From Kitagawia praeruptora (taxonomy: Eukaryota; Streptophyta; Magnoliopsida; Apiales; Apiaceae), in contig CM075344.1 of assembly GCA_037693485.1 (NCBI GenBank), forward strand, positions 92,291,001 through 92,355,000: a stretch of 64,000 nucleotides of DNA, in the 5' to 3' direction. Positions 32,011 through 43,710 of the stretch are shown piece after piece. Both the position numbers and the translations under genes were made by a program. The notes below the pieces were generated by a model, which did not search any database, was not told the DNA's origin, and worked only from the letters and a program-made list of their open reading frames with translations. Each line of letters opens with the position of its first letter. Position 1 is the first letter of the stretch.

Positions 32011-34191
32011 TCAATTTGAGTGACCACCCCTAGTCGCTCTCCACTGCCTGATCTTAGACTTGGTCCAACGAGCTTTCTTCACCTGGCCTTCAGCTGGAGA
32101 TGCCAAGTCCTCGTCCACCCTGGTCATGACCTGAGAACCATTCAAATTAGTTTCCATAGGCGATTCTACAGAGGTTGCCTTCTCCCAATGACCTACAGCC
32201 GCAGCGTGACTGTCATCATTTACATTGCATTTCTGCACCTCCTCCATCTCCATACCATATCCCCCCAGATTGTCCCGGACTTTATGCATGGGAGATTTAT
32301 AGATTCCCCTGAAAACCCCACTCTTGAACAGATCATAATCCATCAAGTCAATAGAAGGGAGAGTACTGACAATAGGAAAGTCCTCCCATGAGATATCATC
32401 CCCCAGCCTTCCAGCCTGGGGGGCAACTTTGTCTCCAGCACCCACACTAGTCCCCGTGTTGTCAATCAACATTGCAGATCTACCTTCATTCTGATCATTA
32501 CCCTTCAAGAAGTCAAACGCTTCATCAACCTCAATTTCCATTTGCCTATTCGAATTCTCCACATCACTGACCAACTTAGATGAACCACTAAGCTCTCTTC
32601 CAGAATCATCCACAACCGGGATATCACCAAACAGGTTCACATCCTTCAGATTGGTCTGGATGTCATCCTTTACATCAACTATAGCCGGAGCTACACCCAC
32701 ATACTGCTTCACCTCTGTCATGTCCCTCCTAGAAACCAGGCTTTCCCTAGGCTCCCCATTATCACCAAAAAACACATCGAGAGGAATACCTTCAGTTAGA
32801 ATCTCAATTCCCTCATTGAAAATAAAGTCCTGTAACAAAGCAATACAATTAAGAGTTTCACAAAGCTCCTCATCCTGAGCCAACTCCAAGACATCGATCA
32901 GAAATTTGCCCGAAACATTAATCACAGATTCACTCCGAGTCATTAGAGTTGGAGCCTCATACCCCATGAATTCAATAAACAACCGCAATACCTTCAAATA
33001 ATCCCTAGTCCTAGCTAAGAACAGAGTGGTAGCCAAACTCTCCCCAACTGTGTCATCAACCACAATATTTACAGTGGGTTCAACAACCAGTCTAGCAGGA
33101 CCACCCTCATCCCTGTGAACATGATCATTTTTACTCACAAACGGATCCCCCCGATTAGAAAAAACCTGACCCTCAATACTGATAGAGTTGCCATCCCAAA
33201 AGGCATCAGCCACAATTCTATTGACGAGATCCTCAACCAAGCAGGGGTTAAACTCCTCATCAACAGAGTCTACATCATTTGTATAACTTAAATTCACAGA
33301 AGTAGGGGACGAAAGCATACCTATATCCTGACGAGTAGACAACTTAGCAATCAAAGGGGTGAGGTGCTGGGTATCATCCACAGCACTGAAAGCCATTTTT
33401 TCCACCTCACCCAGGCCCATACAGTCCTATCGAGGGACAGCATCAATAATACCCTTATCCATGCTCTCATCAACCAGAATACCTGCAACCTCAGAATTCA
33501 CATTTGGGTCAGGCACATCCTTATCACCAACACTATACTTTTCCAAATGAGCATCAATGCCCATTTCCAGATTAGCAGCAGCAGTCGGAGTAATACTATG
33601 CTCCATGTCAGCACCCTCCTCATTCACCCCCACTCTATCATGTTTATCATCACCCAGAACAGTTAAACCCACCCTAGGAACACCTTGTCAAGCCCCATCA
33701 TTTACAGTTAGGGCCCTAAACCCAGTCCCAACCTTCTCACAAACACCAATTTCCACAATTTTATCAACAATTGTATCCAAATCCCCAATATCAACATTAT
33801 CAAGCGCCAAACCCGAAATCACTTCCGCCTCCCCTTTCCCCATCCCAGAGGAATTGCTCGAATGCCAGGAGTCAGATAACTCAATGAGAGTACTAACACC
33901 CAATTCATTAGATCTCCAAGATTTCTTTTGTGAAAAAATCTTACCGTCCATCATGTGAATCTTGACCGAACTGCGAGTGCGAGCAGCCACCCCTAACTCA
34001 GTATCACCAGCAACACAAAGGTCCCAACCCTTGCGCACATCAGAATCCCTAGCCTCACCAGATTTCGAGGGAATAACCCCTTTTACACCAACCCCAGAGG
34101 GATTAGCCCTTTGGGAACGGACATGTAGTCGAACACCATAGGAAATGGCCGCTAACGAATTCTCCTCATCAGAAAACCCTTCCGAAACCAT
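32011..34191 (-). pseudogene. Family X protein, copy F, 727 codons with two in-frame stops
   Basis: One reading frame from the ATG at 34191 to the stop at 32011, broken only by a TGA at 33688-33690 and a TAG near 33427. The N-terminus M-V-S-E-G-F-S-D-E-E-N-S-L-A-A-I-S-Y-G-V-R-L-H is nearly identical to fragment M. A block G-V-A-A-R-T-R-S ... M-D-G-K-I-F-S-Q-K-K corresponds to the EGK block of X0 and A. The long middle is acidic. The C-terminus K-K-A-R-W-T-K-S-K-I-R-Q-W-R-A-T-R-G-G shares W-T-K-S-K ... R-G-G with copy A, but this copy lacks the D-W-R-Y-G-P-V-C-C end. No enzyme motif recognised. Confidence 0.65.
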
Positions 34192-34754
34192 CTTCCGAAG
34201 AAACTAAAAGTAATAATAGATATAAGAAATATAGGGGAATATGGTGTGGGGGAGAAGAGGAAGGTGGATTATCGAAGGTTTATTGATCAAACTGATGGAG
34301 AATTGTTTAGATTTTGATTAGATTTAGTTGCGGCTAGTTTAGGATTTTTAGAGAGAAGTTAGAGAGAAGTTGGAGAAACCGACTCTCATTTTTAACTAGT
34401 TTTAAGTTGTATTGTTACTACTTCCTCTTCGTTGATATCTCCGAGTGTATTCTGAGATTATAACCCTACTATTAAGGGTTTCCAATTTCGTCAAAAGGTT
34501 ATAAGATTCAGTCTTGATTTCGTATGAACCATTCGTTGTTCAAATTGTGATTTAGGCTAAAGTCCAATGAGTAATTATCGGTTAGCTTCCATTTGATTCC
34601 GGGAGTAACCAAACCATACGAGAAAGATCTACAAACGAATGTTTACCCAGGGGACTCTGGCAGTGCAGGTTCGTCAATGAACGATCCTAAACTTAGAATA
34701 AGAGACCGTTAGCCAGGCTATCCATCAATTATGATTTGGCCCAACTTTCGCCAG

Positions 34755-34892
34755 AATGGTTGCAGATGGAGCTTTCATTCAGGATTATTGCGGATGGAGC
34801 TTTCATCCAGGGTAATTGTGGATGTAGCTTTTACCCATGGTAATTGCGGATGGAGCTTTTACCTGAGGGCAATTACAGATAGAGTTTTGTCC
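34755..34892 (+). repeat. Five tandem repeats of about 28 bp in LTR H
   Basis: Diverged units with consensus TAATTGCGGATGGAGCTTT followed by A/C-CC-A/C-GG, five in a row. No ORF runs through them. They lie inside the LTR segment 34409-35372, which otherwise holds no gene. Confidence 0.75.
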
Positions 34893-35665
34893 TTCTACTA
34901 GTAGAGAAGACCTGTGGTGGACCGGGAAGCGGCAAATGATCATCGTCGATCCACGTCTAGAATTGGTATGTTGTGAGTAAGTCCCCACTCCTTCCATTTT
35001 GGAATTAATTGAACACTGTAATGAAAGCCCAGGCGCTGAGTTACCGATAGTGTTTCAATGAACGCAAAGCACGAGTTCTGTTATTTCAATATCTGGAACT
35101 GCTAATTTTGTTTCCCCAAGGGGAGTCTTTGCATCCAAATTCTATCAAATCTCGATAAGGAGAATATTCGAGTTTTTCAATAAAGGATGCATGTTATTAT
35201 AAATTGCTTCGGCAAATATGAGTTTGGAATATCTTTCGTATAAAGATAAGTATTTGATAATTGAAGTACTGAGATAGTACTGTTTTCGGATATTTTCCTA
35301 TAAGGATATAAATTTGAGTTATTGGATTATAAGAGATAATTACGAGTTTATTAATTTTCCGGTAAAGGAAATTGTAACACCCCCAGATCCGGGGTCCGGG
35401 ATCGGGTCGTTACGGTCTATTTTCCATGATTGATACTTTACTTGAGTCCACAATAAATAAATCACATGCTGTGACCCCACAATAATATCCACTCACACAC
35501 ACACAGTTATAGTCCCAGAGATGAAATTGAAATAGGTCTCACATTACGGATTTACGAATATAAGTTATTACAAACCAAAAGGATAACATCATAAGTTTAA
35601 GAGTTTTGCCGTTGATTAACATTATTGATACATATAATTAAACTGGTAACCCAAAGGCTGCTGAT

Positions 35666-35758
35666 CTATGCTACCTCAGCAATGGCAACGATGATATCAG
35701 CGGGTAGTCCTGTGGGTCGGGTAACCTGCTTGCGCCGAGTGCGCCTGACGCGAGCCAT
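35666..35758 (-). CDS. LTR micro-ORF in K (MARVRRTRRKQV type, first ATG lost)
   Basis: Corresponds to the 38-codon ORF of LTR1. The first start codon is changed (ATG to TTG), but the second ATG begins M-A-R-V-R-R-T-R-R-K-Q-V-T-R-P-T-G-L-P, and the frame remains open to a TAG. Differences from LTR1 include synonymous changes and four conservative replacements. Translation is unproven. Confidence 0.35.
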   Translation of the reverse strand: MARVRRTRRKQVTRPTGLPADIIVAIAEVA

Positions 35759-38110
35759 GTGACCTAGCTGTTGTTGTGACAATATAAATAAGCAAGGGTG
35801 AGCAATAGCCCACCAACAATAATATAACTGAGCGGTAATATACACTACACCATATATGGTCTATCCCAACACTGAAAATCGATGTTGCCACGAAAAATGT
35901 TGCCTTAGATGCTCAAAATTGAAAAATTTTGATATAAGCCAACATCATAACCGGATGTTGCCATTCATGTTGCCTTAGATTCAAATTTATTCCTCAATGC
36001 CAACACATGAAGTGGTGTTGGCTTAGACATGTGAAAAGATGTTAAAATTTTTGCCGCTAATGCTGAAATATAAGAACCCGCTAAAATTTTCACAAAAATT
36101 AAAAAACCCGCTCACAAAAGAAAACAAAACAAAAAACAAAACAAAAACAAAATAAGCTAACAGATCTCATCTCTCTCTCACTCTCATCTCTCTCGCTCTC
36201 ATCTCTCTCTCACTCTCATCTCTCTCGGCTCTCATCTCTCTCGATTTACAAACTCCACACTCTTGATTACAAACTCGATATACAGACACTACACCTCCAC
36301 TCAATAGACTCAATTTACAAACTCTTATAGCTCGATTCGTAATTTGTTTTAATTCGTAATTTACAAACTCTTACATCGATTTATAACTCTTACACTCTCA
36401 ATTCACTTTTAATTTGTTTTCTTTTGCAGGTAATTAGGGATTTGATTTTGGGGCTTTCCATTTAGGTATTCATATTTAATTGATTTGGGTTTCAATTTTA
36501 GGGTTTTGCTTTATCTGATTTGGGTATATCTATGTGTTTATTTTGACTTTCAGATATATAATTATTGTTGTCTGATGATTTTTATATATCAATTGGTGTA
36601 TAGACGAATCACTGGATATGTAGCCATAATATTTATTACTAATTGTGTAGTTATTTGATTTGCAGAGCCTATTAATGTGGCTCATAATTGTGTAGTTATT
36701 TGAGGAGCTTGAAGATAATGACAAGCCTATACAATTAGATGAGGAGCTTGAAGCCTATACATTAATTGCTTGAGATAGATGATTTGCTCATGTAGATGGT
36801 AATGTTAATGTATTAAAGGAATATTTGTTTGACAAAACTGAGGTTAGGAAGACTGCTCATGTAGATGGTAATATTAATGTGGACCTTTGATATCTCACAT
36901 CCCAACTTGCAAACATTAAAGTAGAATATCTTTCCACCTAAGCTTTTAATCAAGACATTTGCCAACATGTCCGCAGACCTTGTGAACTTTGGAAGAGAGT
37001 ATGAGTAAGGAGGCTGATGATATTATGTTTAAATGTTGATTTTGTTGTGCCTACACAAAAAGTAGCACAACGTACAAAGAGTATTTAAGTCACAATTAAC
37101 ACTTGAGTTGGTGCATTATTCTCTGGCATCCCATCTTGCAAACCTTACACTACAATAGCAAGTGTTAAGTCCATAGTCCATATAGACCATATAAGAACTA
37201 TTTAGTAGAATTATATTCAAATAAGATTTATATGCTCAAGAGCACTACAGCAGTCAGTAGGCAGCACCTTAGAAAATTAACTCCTAGGACAGTTTTATGT
37301 CGAACAGCTTTACATTAGCTACATCTGATATGTCCAGGCGACTGCATTTTTACAGCTACGTACTTGAATTTATTATTCAAGCTCCTCATCTATATAGACC
37401 ATATAGACCATATCTATATTCAAGCTCCTCATCTAATTGTATAGGCTTGTCATTATCTTCAAATATTACTAATTGTATAGGCTTGTCATTATCTTCAAGC
37501 TCCTCATCTATTTGTTTCCGAGGTGATTTCAGAACAATTAATGTGGCTCAGAAGCTCACTATCTCGTTTCCGATGAATTTATTATTGTTTCCGATGAAGC
37601 TCACAATTAATGTTTGTTTCCCAATGACTTGTTAGGACCTTATGAGCTTCTCAATTTCAGTCTGCAAGGACCGTATGCAGATGGTAAGCATTTAATCTTT
37701 CAAGACCTAGCAAGTCTGCATATGCAATACTGACAACCACAATTAAAATTATTTCCATTAGTTGAATAAAGGATATTAAATGATAAATAAAGTGAGATTC
37801 ACTAGTATAATTAAAGAATATGTCGACGTATGTCTATACTTGTTCCTCGTCATAATATTTTATTAGTTAACTTACTGATTTTTAGTTGGTTTGTAGAGTT
37901 TAATGGGGAACACTACCACATATATAGCAATGATACATGGATAAAGGCTTCTCATTATGGTTTGATGGTTTATTAGTAATATATTATAGGTATGCACCAA
38001 ACTTTGTGACAAATTCCAAAGGCATGGATTGGTTTAACTTGTGCTGGAGAGATGCAGTGAAGAAAGGAGGGGGGATGCTAAAATATCATCTTGACAAATC
38101 TTTTTAATAG

Positions 38111-38419
38111 AATTTTTGGCAAATTTTCTGATGCAGCATGATATGGATTTGGTTTGTCGTGCTCATCAGGTTTCCACATTTTCGTTTATTTTTCTTTTAT
38201 ACTTTCTATTTGATGTGTAATGTCTACTTACATGTTTTTTAATAGTTTATGGAGGATGGGTATGAATTTTTTGCCGAAGGTCAGCTTGTACCAATTTTCT
38301 CAGCCCCTAACTACTGTGGTGAATTTGATAATGCTGGTGCAATGATGAGTGTCGATGAAAGCTTAATGTGCTCCTTCCAGATTTTGAAGCCTGCAGATAG
38401 AAGACCTAGATTTTCATGA
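38111..38419 (+). pseudogene. Captured C-terminal exons of a PP1 catalytic subunit gene (TOPP-like)
   Basis: Exon 38111-38169 encodes F-L-A-N-F-L-M-Q-H-D-M-D-L-V-C-R-A-H-Q. A phase-matching intron (GTTTCC ... TTTAATAG) follows. Exon 38246-38419 encodes M-E-D-G-Y-E-F-F, then S-A-P-N-Y-C-G-E-F-D-N-A-G-A-M-M-S-V, C-S-F-Q-I-L-K-P-A and R-R-P-R-F-S stop. This is the signature end of the type-1 Ser/Thr protein phosphatase catalytic subunit, including the SAPNYCGEFDNAG loop. The metal-binding N-terminal two thirds are missing, so no phosphatase can be made. The reading frame is intact over the captured exons. Confidence 0.92.
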
Positions 38420-39002
38420 AGCCAGTCTTGATTTCTCCCGTGTAGTTGAGGTAAGTGATTTGTACTGCTACAAGATAGTATGTTGAATTCTGGTCATCTG
38501 ATCTTTTTTTAAAGCTTTGCTGATAAAGTCTGTGTGTATATGTTTGTGCAACATGTTTAATGTTTTCCAGTTCTGGCACTGGAATAGATACAAAGCATTT
38601 GGAAATTTAATTTTGATCATGGAGTCTGTTTTAGTAACAGATTAGGCTGTCTGTATCCATTTACATATGCATTAATGCATATAACACTTTGATGGGTGGG
38701 AACAATTTACCAGGCTCTAATTCCAGTTAGTAAATAGGTTATATCTGTTACATAATTTACAGAGCATATCTACTTTGTACCATATCTAGTATTACCATTT
38801 ATAATGAAGTCTTAAAAAATAATTCCATTAACTTATTGCCAACCAGGGTGACTGTTCAATTATTCTATCTATTAAGTTATTATTGATGTGCTTTGCTTGG
38901 TATTCATATAAAATGCTTATACAATGACTTATCACTGAAGGCGATAAAGTGTTACTTGAGCTTGGAGAAAAGGTTTAAAGAATGGAAAAATTAAGCCCAT
39001 GA

Positions 39003-39143
39003 GATTTTCTAGAAGAAGTGCATGAGGCTGCCAAAGAATTACAATTAGCAATTGACAAAAAATCATACCTTCATATTAATGCGGAGAGTTGGGCAAGTTC
39101 CAGAATGCCATTGGAATTTGAGGACCTTTTTATTAATGTATAA
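39003..39143 (+). pseudogene. Possible captured terminal exon of an unidentified gene in CACTA 2
   Basis: An open stretch ends in a stop and reads D-F-L-E-E-V-H-E-A-A-K-E-L-Q-L-A-I-D-K-K followed by S-Y-L-H-I-N-A-E-S-W and E-F-E-D-L-F-I-N-V. It looks like genuine amphipathic coding sequence rather than random AT-rich DNA. I do not recognise the family. It lies downstream of the PP1 exons in the same direction. Confidence 0.35.
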
Positions 39144-40009
39144 TGATTTTACTTGTGTAATTAGTAATTTTTTGTAATGGAATTAGTGATATATTTTAGT
39201 TTTATAAAAGTTAATAAATGTGATTCATTCAAATTATATTTTAATTTACCTTGACTTGCGTTAATTTTTTATTGTATTTTTGAAAATTTTAAGAATATCA
39301 CAAATAAAACAAAATCCAAAAAAAAAACAATTAAAATATAAATTTTCAGAAAATTTATACCAACTGATGTTGCTGTAGAGGGACAAAGATGTTGGAATAG
39401 GCTATATGCCAACATCGCAAGGGTGTTGGTGTTGAATAGACAGTGTTGCCATAGACTTTATGCCAACACCGGAAATAGTGTTGCTATTTTGCATGAAATG
39501 TTGGCATAAGTGCCTAAGGCAACATCATGTTGATGTTGCCATAGTTTTGACAAAATGTGTTGGCTTAACCTCTAAGCCCACATGCAAATTCCCAACACCT
39601 TCAAAATTGACCAAAGTGTTGGCTTAAATCCTATGGTAACATTTTTCAGCATTTTTAAAACTTATTTTGGGTGTTGCCATAGACCATTTGTGGTGTAGTG
39701 ATATATGACAGTTCAAAGATGTATTTTTGAAATCATATGCCATGCATTTGCGAAAATAGTGCAAGTTTAATATAAAGGATGAAGTTACAAGGTAACTCAA
39801 CAGGTATATATTTTGTGGAAGCATATGCTATGCCAAAATAAGCAAAATAACATCATTTTCATAAAATAGGAACTTGCAAGAAAGAGATTGCAATTCCAGT
39901 TTCAAATACTTTTCAACTCTGCCAACCATGATGACGTTGCAGAAAATTTCCAACATTGAGTGATGAACTAATACTGGAGTTTGACGCGCCAGGAGACATA
40001 GCATTTATA

Positions 40010-40600
40010 CTTACTGAGGAAATAATTATCGACTGAATATTCGAGACAATATTCATTGAATACACAATGAATATTCAATTAATAATATTTATAGAAGAAA
40101 TGATTATCGAATGAATATTTGAAATAATATTCCATAATTGAATCGACTTTAACTGAATGTTGAGATAACGTTCATTGTCTCAAGGGAATATTTAAAATAA
40201 TATTTATCGAATAGCTTGAGTTCGAATCAATGTTCAACTAATATTTATAGAATAGCTGGAGTCTGAATGAATATTTGAAATAATATTCATTTGAATAGAT
40301 AAGGCTCGAATGAATACTAAAATAATATTCATTAAATAAATACTCTCGAATGAATATTCAAAATAATATTTATTGAGTAAATAAGCTCGAATGAATATTC
40401 TTTAAGTAAATACTTAAATGAGGGTTCGAAATAATATTCGAATATTAAATCGACTTTAGATGAACATTAAAGGTAATATTCATCGAATAAATAAATATCT
40501 GATGAATAATCCGAATAATATTTATCAAATAATCTCAAGGGAATATTCCAATAATATTCGCCAGATTCCAAGTGGAAAATATTTACGTAGTTATTTTCCT
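40010..40600 (-). repeat. GAATATTC-rich repeat array in solo LTR K
   Basis: Ten or more diverged units containing GAATGAATATT[TC]-AAATAATATTCATTGAAT. It is the reversed equivalent of the LTR1 array. The remainder of K to 43130 shows no gene. Confidence 0.65.
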
Positions 40601-40815
40601 CTGAAAATAATATCAATATATCAAGGAATAACGACTCCCGGTCTATAGTCAAAGAAAGAGATTCAGATGCCCTTCTCTTAAGGGTCTTAGTAATTTCCGG
40701 CTTATAACTGATATATTAACTATCTAGCTTATAAGCCAGCCATAATTCCAGGAACAAGTATATCAATATGTCTTTAAAAGTAGGCATGCATGCTATGACA
40801 TATGTACAACAGAAA

Positions 40816-40818
<3 letters not shown>

Positions 40819-40872
<54 letters not shown>

Positions 40873-40873
40873 T
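40819..40873. repeat. (TA)n microsatellite in LTR K
   Basis: About 27 TA units with one CA interruption. Confidence 0.9.
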
Positions 40874-43710
40874 TCACAACAACAGCCTTTAAAAAGGATT
40901 TGAAACTTGCCTGGGAATCGAGTGTGAGTAGGGTTAGTGGTAGCGTGTCCCGGGTTAGCCTGGTGATCTATAAATAGCCAAGGTATTCGGGATTAATCAC
41001 TTAACACCTTTCAAAAGGTAAAATATAAACTCCACTTAAGTCGAAACACGTTTTCGTATTATCTCTTTATACACCTCTTAGTGTAACTCTTTTTATTACC
41101 GACGCGGTTCGACATATGTTTGCTATTATGACATGTCATTGTACCCATACTTGATGCATACTTAAGCCATGTAAGTTTTACGATCGATCATTTACGAATC
41201 AAGATTCTACCACGAGTTTTATCGCCCGTTTCCTAAGTTCTTTACCAAGGTCATAATCAAGCATGCTTTTACGGATTCGTTCGCGTGTAACCTTGATTCG
41301 AACATTTTTATAAAATCGGAAAACGATCCATTCGACATGTGGTTTTCTCCCACACCTTCCTTTTTATCTCTATTATTTAATTATTAAGATTTGCCACTGA
41401 TTAAACGACATTTAAGGGAATCAATTTCAATTACGAACTTTCGCTAACGGTTCCGAACCACTTTTATTAAATCGGCCATATCTCCTAAACCGTATATCCG
41501 TTTCACATGAACTTTATATCAAAACGAAGCTTATAATATAATCTAGCTCATTATGGCAAAAATCAAAGCTACACAGTGAGTTGTACCTCCTGTCAAATTC
41601 GTATTTAACGAAATTTTGGCATTACGACGACTATAAATCGAATATTTCCAAATTCCAAACCTTCCAATAATCATGGTATCCACTCTAAACAACATATACA
41701 TGATATCTAACCATGAACTGAAGCCAAGCAATGCCTTTCCGTTCATCTAAACTATTTTTAACATTTATCAAAACCCAATCATAATCATGCTTATAACACA
41801 TCTTATACTAAATCCATCAAGAGCATGCAAAATCTCAAAGTAAGGCCTAGGGTTTCAATTGATGATTACCTTCCTTAGAGTGTTCTAGAGCCTTACTAAG
41901 CCTTGATCTATCCTTGTGTGGCCTTATAGTAGCTAGATCAACCATAAGAATCAAAGGAAACAATGTTAGTTCTTGAAAAACACTATTCACCCTCACCTTG
42001 GAGGATTTATTTGAAAATGGAAAAATAGGAGATTGAAGCTAAGATTTCTTGGAGATCATTTATATGAATTATAGGACTCACCATAAAATTTACAAGATCA
42101 AATGATGGTTGGAAGTAGGGTTTTGATTTTGGAATTAGCCAAAAGGCCGAATGGAATGTTTATGGAGGGGGGAGAGTATTTTGCTTGGTTACTTGCTTTG
42201 TTCTCATCTAATCTTGCATTATTATGATAATATCTCCCATAAAGCTACTTTATTAAAGTAAGGATGTCATGGATGATGATTTTGGAGAGCCATGTGTTGG
42301 TTTTGTGGTGGTTTAAGGCTAACTTGAAGTTAGATTGCTAAGTACTTAGTTGATTCACTTGATTCTAGTTACTCTTGTAACTATATTGGTTACTAGATAT
42401 TTTACAGTAGCTTATGCATGACTCTTGCTCCCTCTGCTTGTTTCTTTATCCGTTTACTGCTCAATTCATTGATCGTTCGAGGGAATAACTCATTCGTTTC
42501 TAGTTAGGGTTTTACCGAAAACCTTCTTAATATTTATAATAACATTCTCCATCTTTCTTAGTACTTCTCGAATTTAATTTCCTTAAATCCCTTTAATAAT
42601 TCCTTAAGTCTTGCAGGGTCCAGGGAATTCTCGGAGAAAATAAAAGTGCTATTTTTCTGAATCCGACAGCTTTTACATACACTTAATTTCCTCCTGGATC
42701 ACTAATACGAACTTAGATTTCCGTTCTGAATACTTCTATATAGCATCGTCCAATAATATTCCCATCTCCACCAAAATCACTATTCACACTTTATTATTTC
42801 TTTTATTCCTTATAATTATTAAAAATGCCCTGGTCCTCTTTCGGGCGTTCCTTAACTCTTTTACGGAACCACAGGACTAATAACATATATTGATTTGGAT
42901 GACACAAGAATAATCTTTCTGGGAATAATATAACTTATATTCCTAGGAGATAGATCATTCTTATCTATGTCATCCACCAAAAGCATTCTTCATGACATAT
43001 AAATATTTGAATCTAAATCCATCCCATTCATTCGATAAACATTCGTTACATCGCAGTCATAGCCACTATGTACTCCTATATTATGACATAAGAAAAAATT
43101 TTAATTCTATCAAAAATCTGGGTTCTTACCGAAATGATTTCAGAGATGAGATATTTTGACAATAATTGTCTTGTATAAGTTTATACTAAAACTTTCATTC
43201 ATAGGTAGAGTTATGCCATACTTTCATTACCTTGCTGAGCTATCGCTCACTCTTTCTATTGTTTATATATATTATATAGCCGCGAAGCAGGATGCCAATG
43301 GGACGACACATACCCCGCAAGGCGTTTCCATAAACAGTTGCTAGCAGTGATCCCGAGAGTAGTACGAACCAGTCGAATCAGGCTGCAGCTTTTGGTATTC
43401 ATCCTATGTATAGATATGAATGGTATGAGAGGATTGTGAGCATCAGAAGGTTAAGTTGGTAATGTAACATTACTTAGAAGTTGTATCAGTGACAGATTCA
43501 AAAAGACATTTGGGTATTGTAATAAAAATTATTTATTCCGCAGTTGTTGTATTGTGTCGTTTCCGAGACTCTAACCTGTGTGTGTGTGAGATATATATTG
43601 TGGGGTCACAAGCCGTTGATTTGTGTACATTGCAAGTAATACAGGTAATGCAAGGAGTAAATGGATCGTGACTACTCCAAATCCCTGACCCCGGATTTGG
43701 GGGTGTTACA

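Larger units (their letters stand above)
25422..34408 (-). mobile_element. Family X retroposon copy F, split by gypsy remnant S
   Basis: Target repeat GTATTGTTA at 25413-25421 and 34409-34417. Poly-T at about 25427-25434 with TTAATTAGC complement and a slightly altered hairpin near 25482. The leader with GAGAGTCG ends near 34389, with about 20 extra bases to the target repeat. The gypsy element S (25550-31944) is inserted between the stop codon and the tail. Without S the copy is about 2.6 kb. Confidence 0.85.
35843..39700 (+). mobile_element. CACTA (EnSpm) transposon 2, non-autonomous, with captured PP1 gene
   Basis: Left end CACTACACCATATATGGTC, right end GACCATTTGTGGTGTAGTG, target duplication ATA (35840-35842 and 39701-39703). 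Subterminal arrays use TGTTGCC[AT]TAG (35885-36040 and 39370-39690), a one-base variant of the CACTA 1 motif. A CT-repeat leader (36165-36245) resembles that of CACTA 1. Between 36700 and 37510 a segment AGCTTGAAGATAATGACAAG and its inverse recur. No transposase was seen. Captured exons lie in plus orientation. Confidence 0.9.
35373..43130 (-). mobile_element. Solo LTR K (same group as LTR1/LTR2), carrying CACTA 2
   Basis: Begins TGTAACACCCCCAGATCC (complement of the LTR1 3' end) and ends GGGTTCTTACC (complement of TGTAAGAACCC with the last base changed). It is flanked by the target duplication GAAAT at 35368-35372 and 43131-43135. Excluding CACTA 2 it is about 3.9 kb. It contains the CACACACA tract, a small basic ORF, a TA microsatellite and the GAATATTC array in the order expected for the reversed LTR1. 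No internal retroelement sequence remains. Confidence 0.88.
19958..43710 (+). mobile_element. Degenerate long solo LTR (H) of the Ty3/gypsy group, carrying three insertions
   Basis: Own segments are 19958 to about 20070, 22555-25421, 34409-35372 and 43131-43710. The start TTTAACAACCCTAATTTC corresponds to TGTAATAACCCTAAC of LTR P. Internal parts (for example GATATTAAATTGAGG and AACGAGATTAAGCG near 22650-22780) align with P. The end, GACCCCGGATTTGGGGGTGTTACA in two overlapping blocks at about 43687-43710, matches the 3' end of LTR1. It carries X copy E, X copy F and solo LTR K. No internal region adjoins it, so it is a solo LTR. A clear target duplication was not found (GTTAG versus TTGAT). 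From 22,555 to 25,421 it contains no gene. Confidence 0.65.

Noticed and set aside
32011..33420. Independent 469-codon gene starting at 33420
   Set aside because: The same frame continues upstream through two stop codons to the ATG at 34191 with the M-type N-terminus, so it is part of the copy F ORF.
34755..34892. CRISPR-like spaced repeats
   Set aside because: The units are contiguous tandem repeats without spacers, in a plant LTR.
40768..40977. 69-codon ORF across the TA microsatellite
   Set aside because: Translation is mostly the Ile-Tyr readout of the microsatellite.
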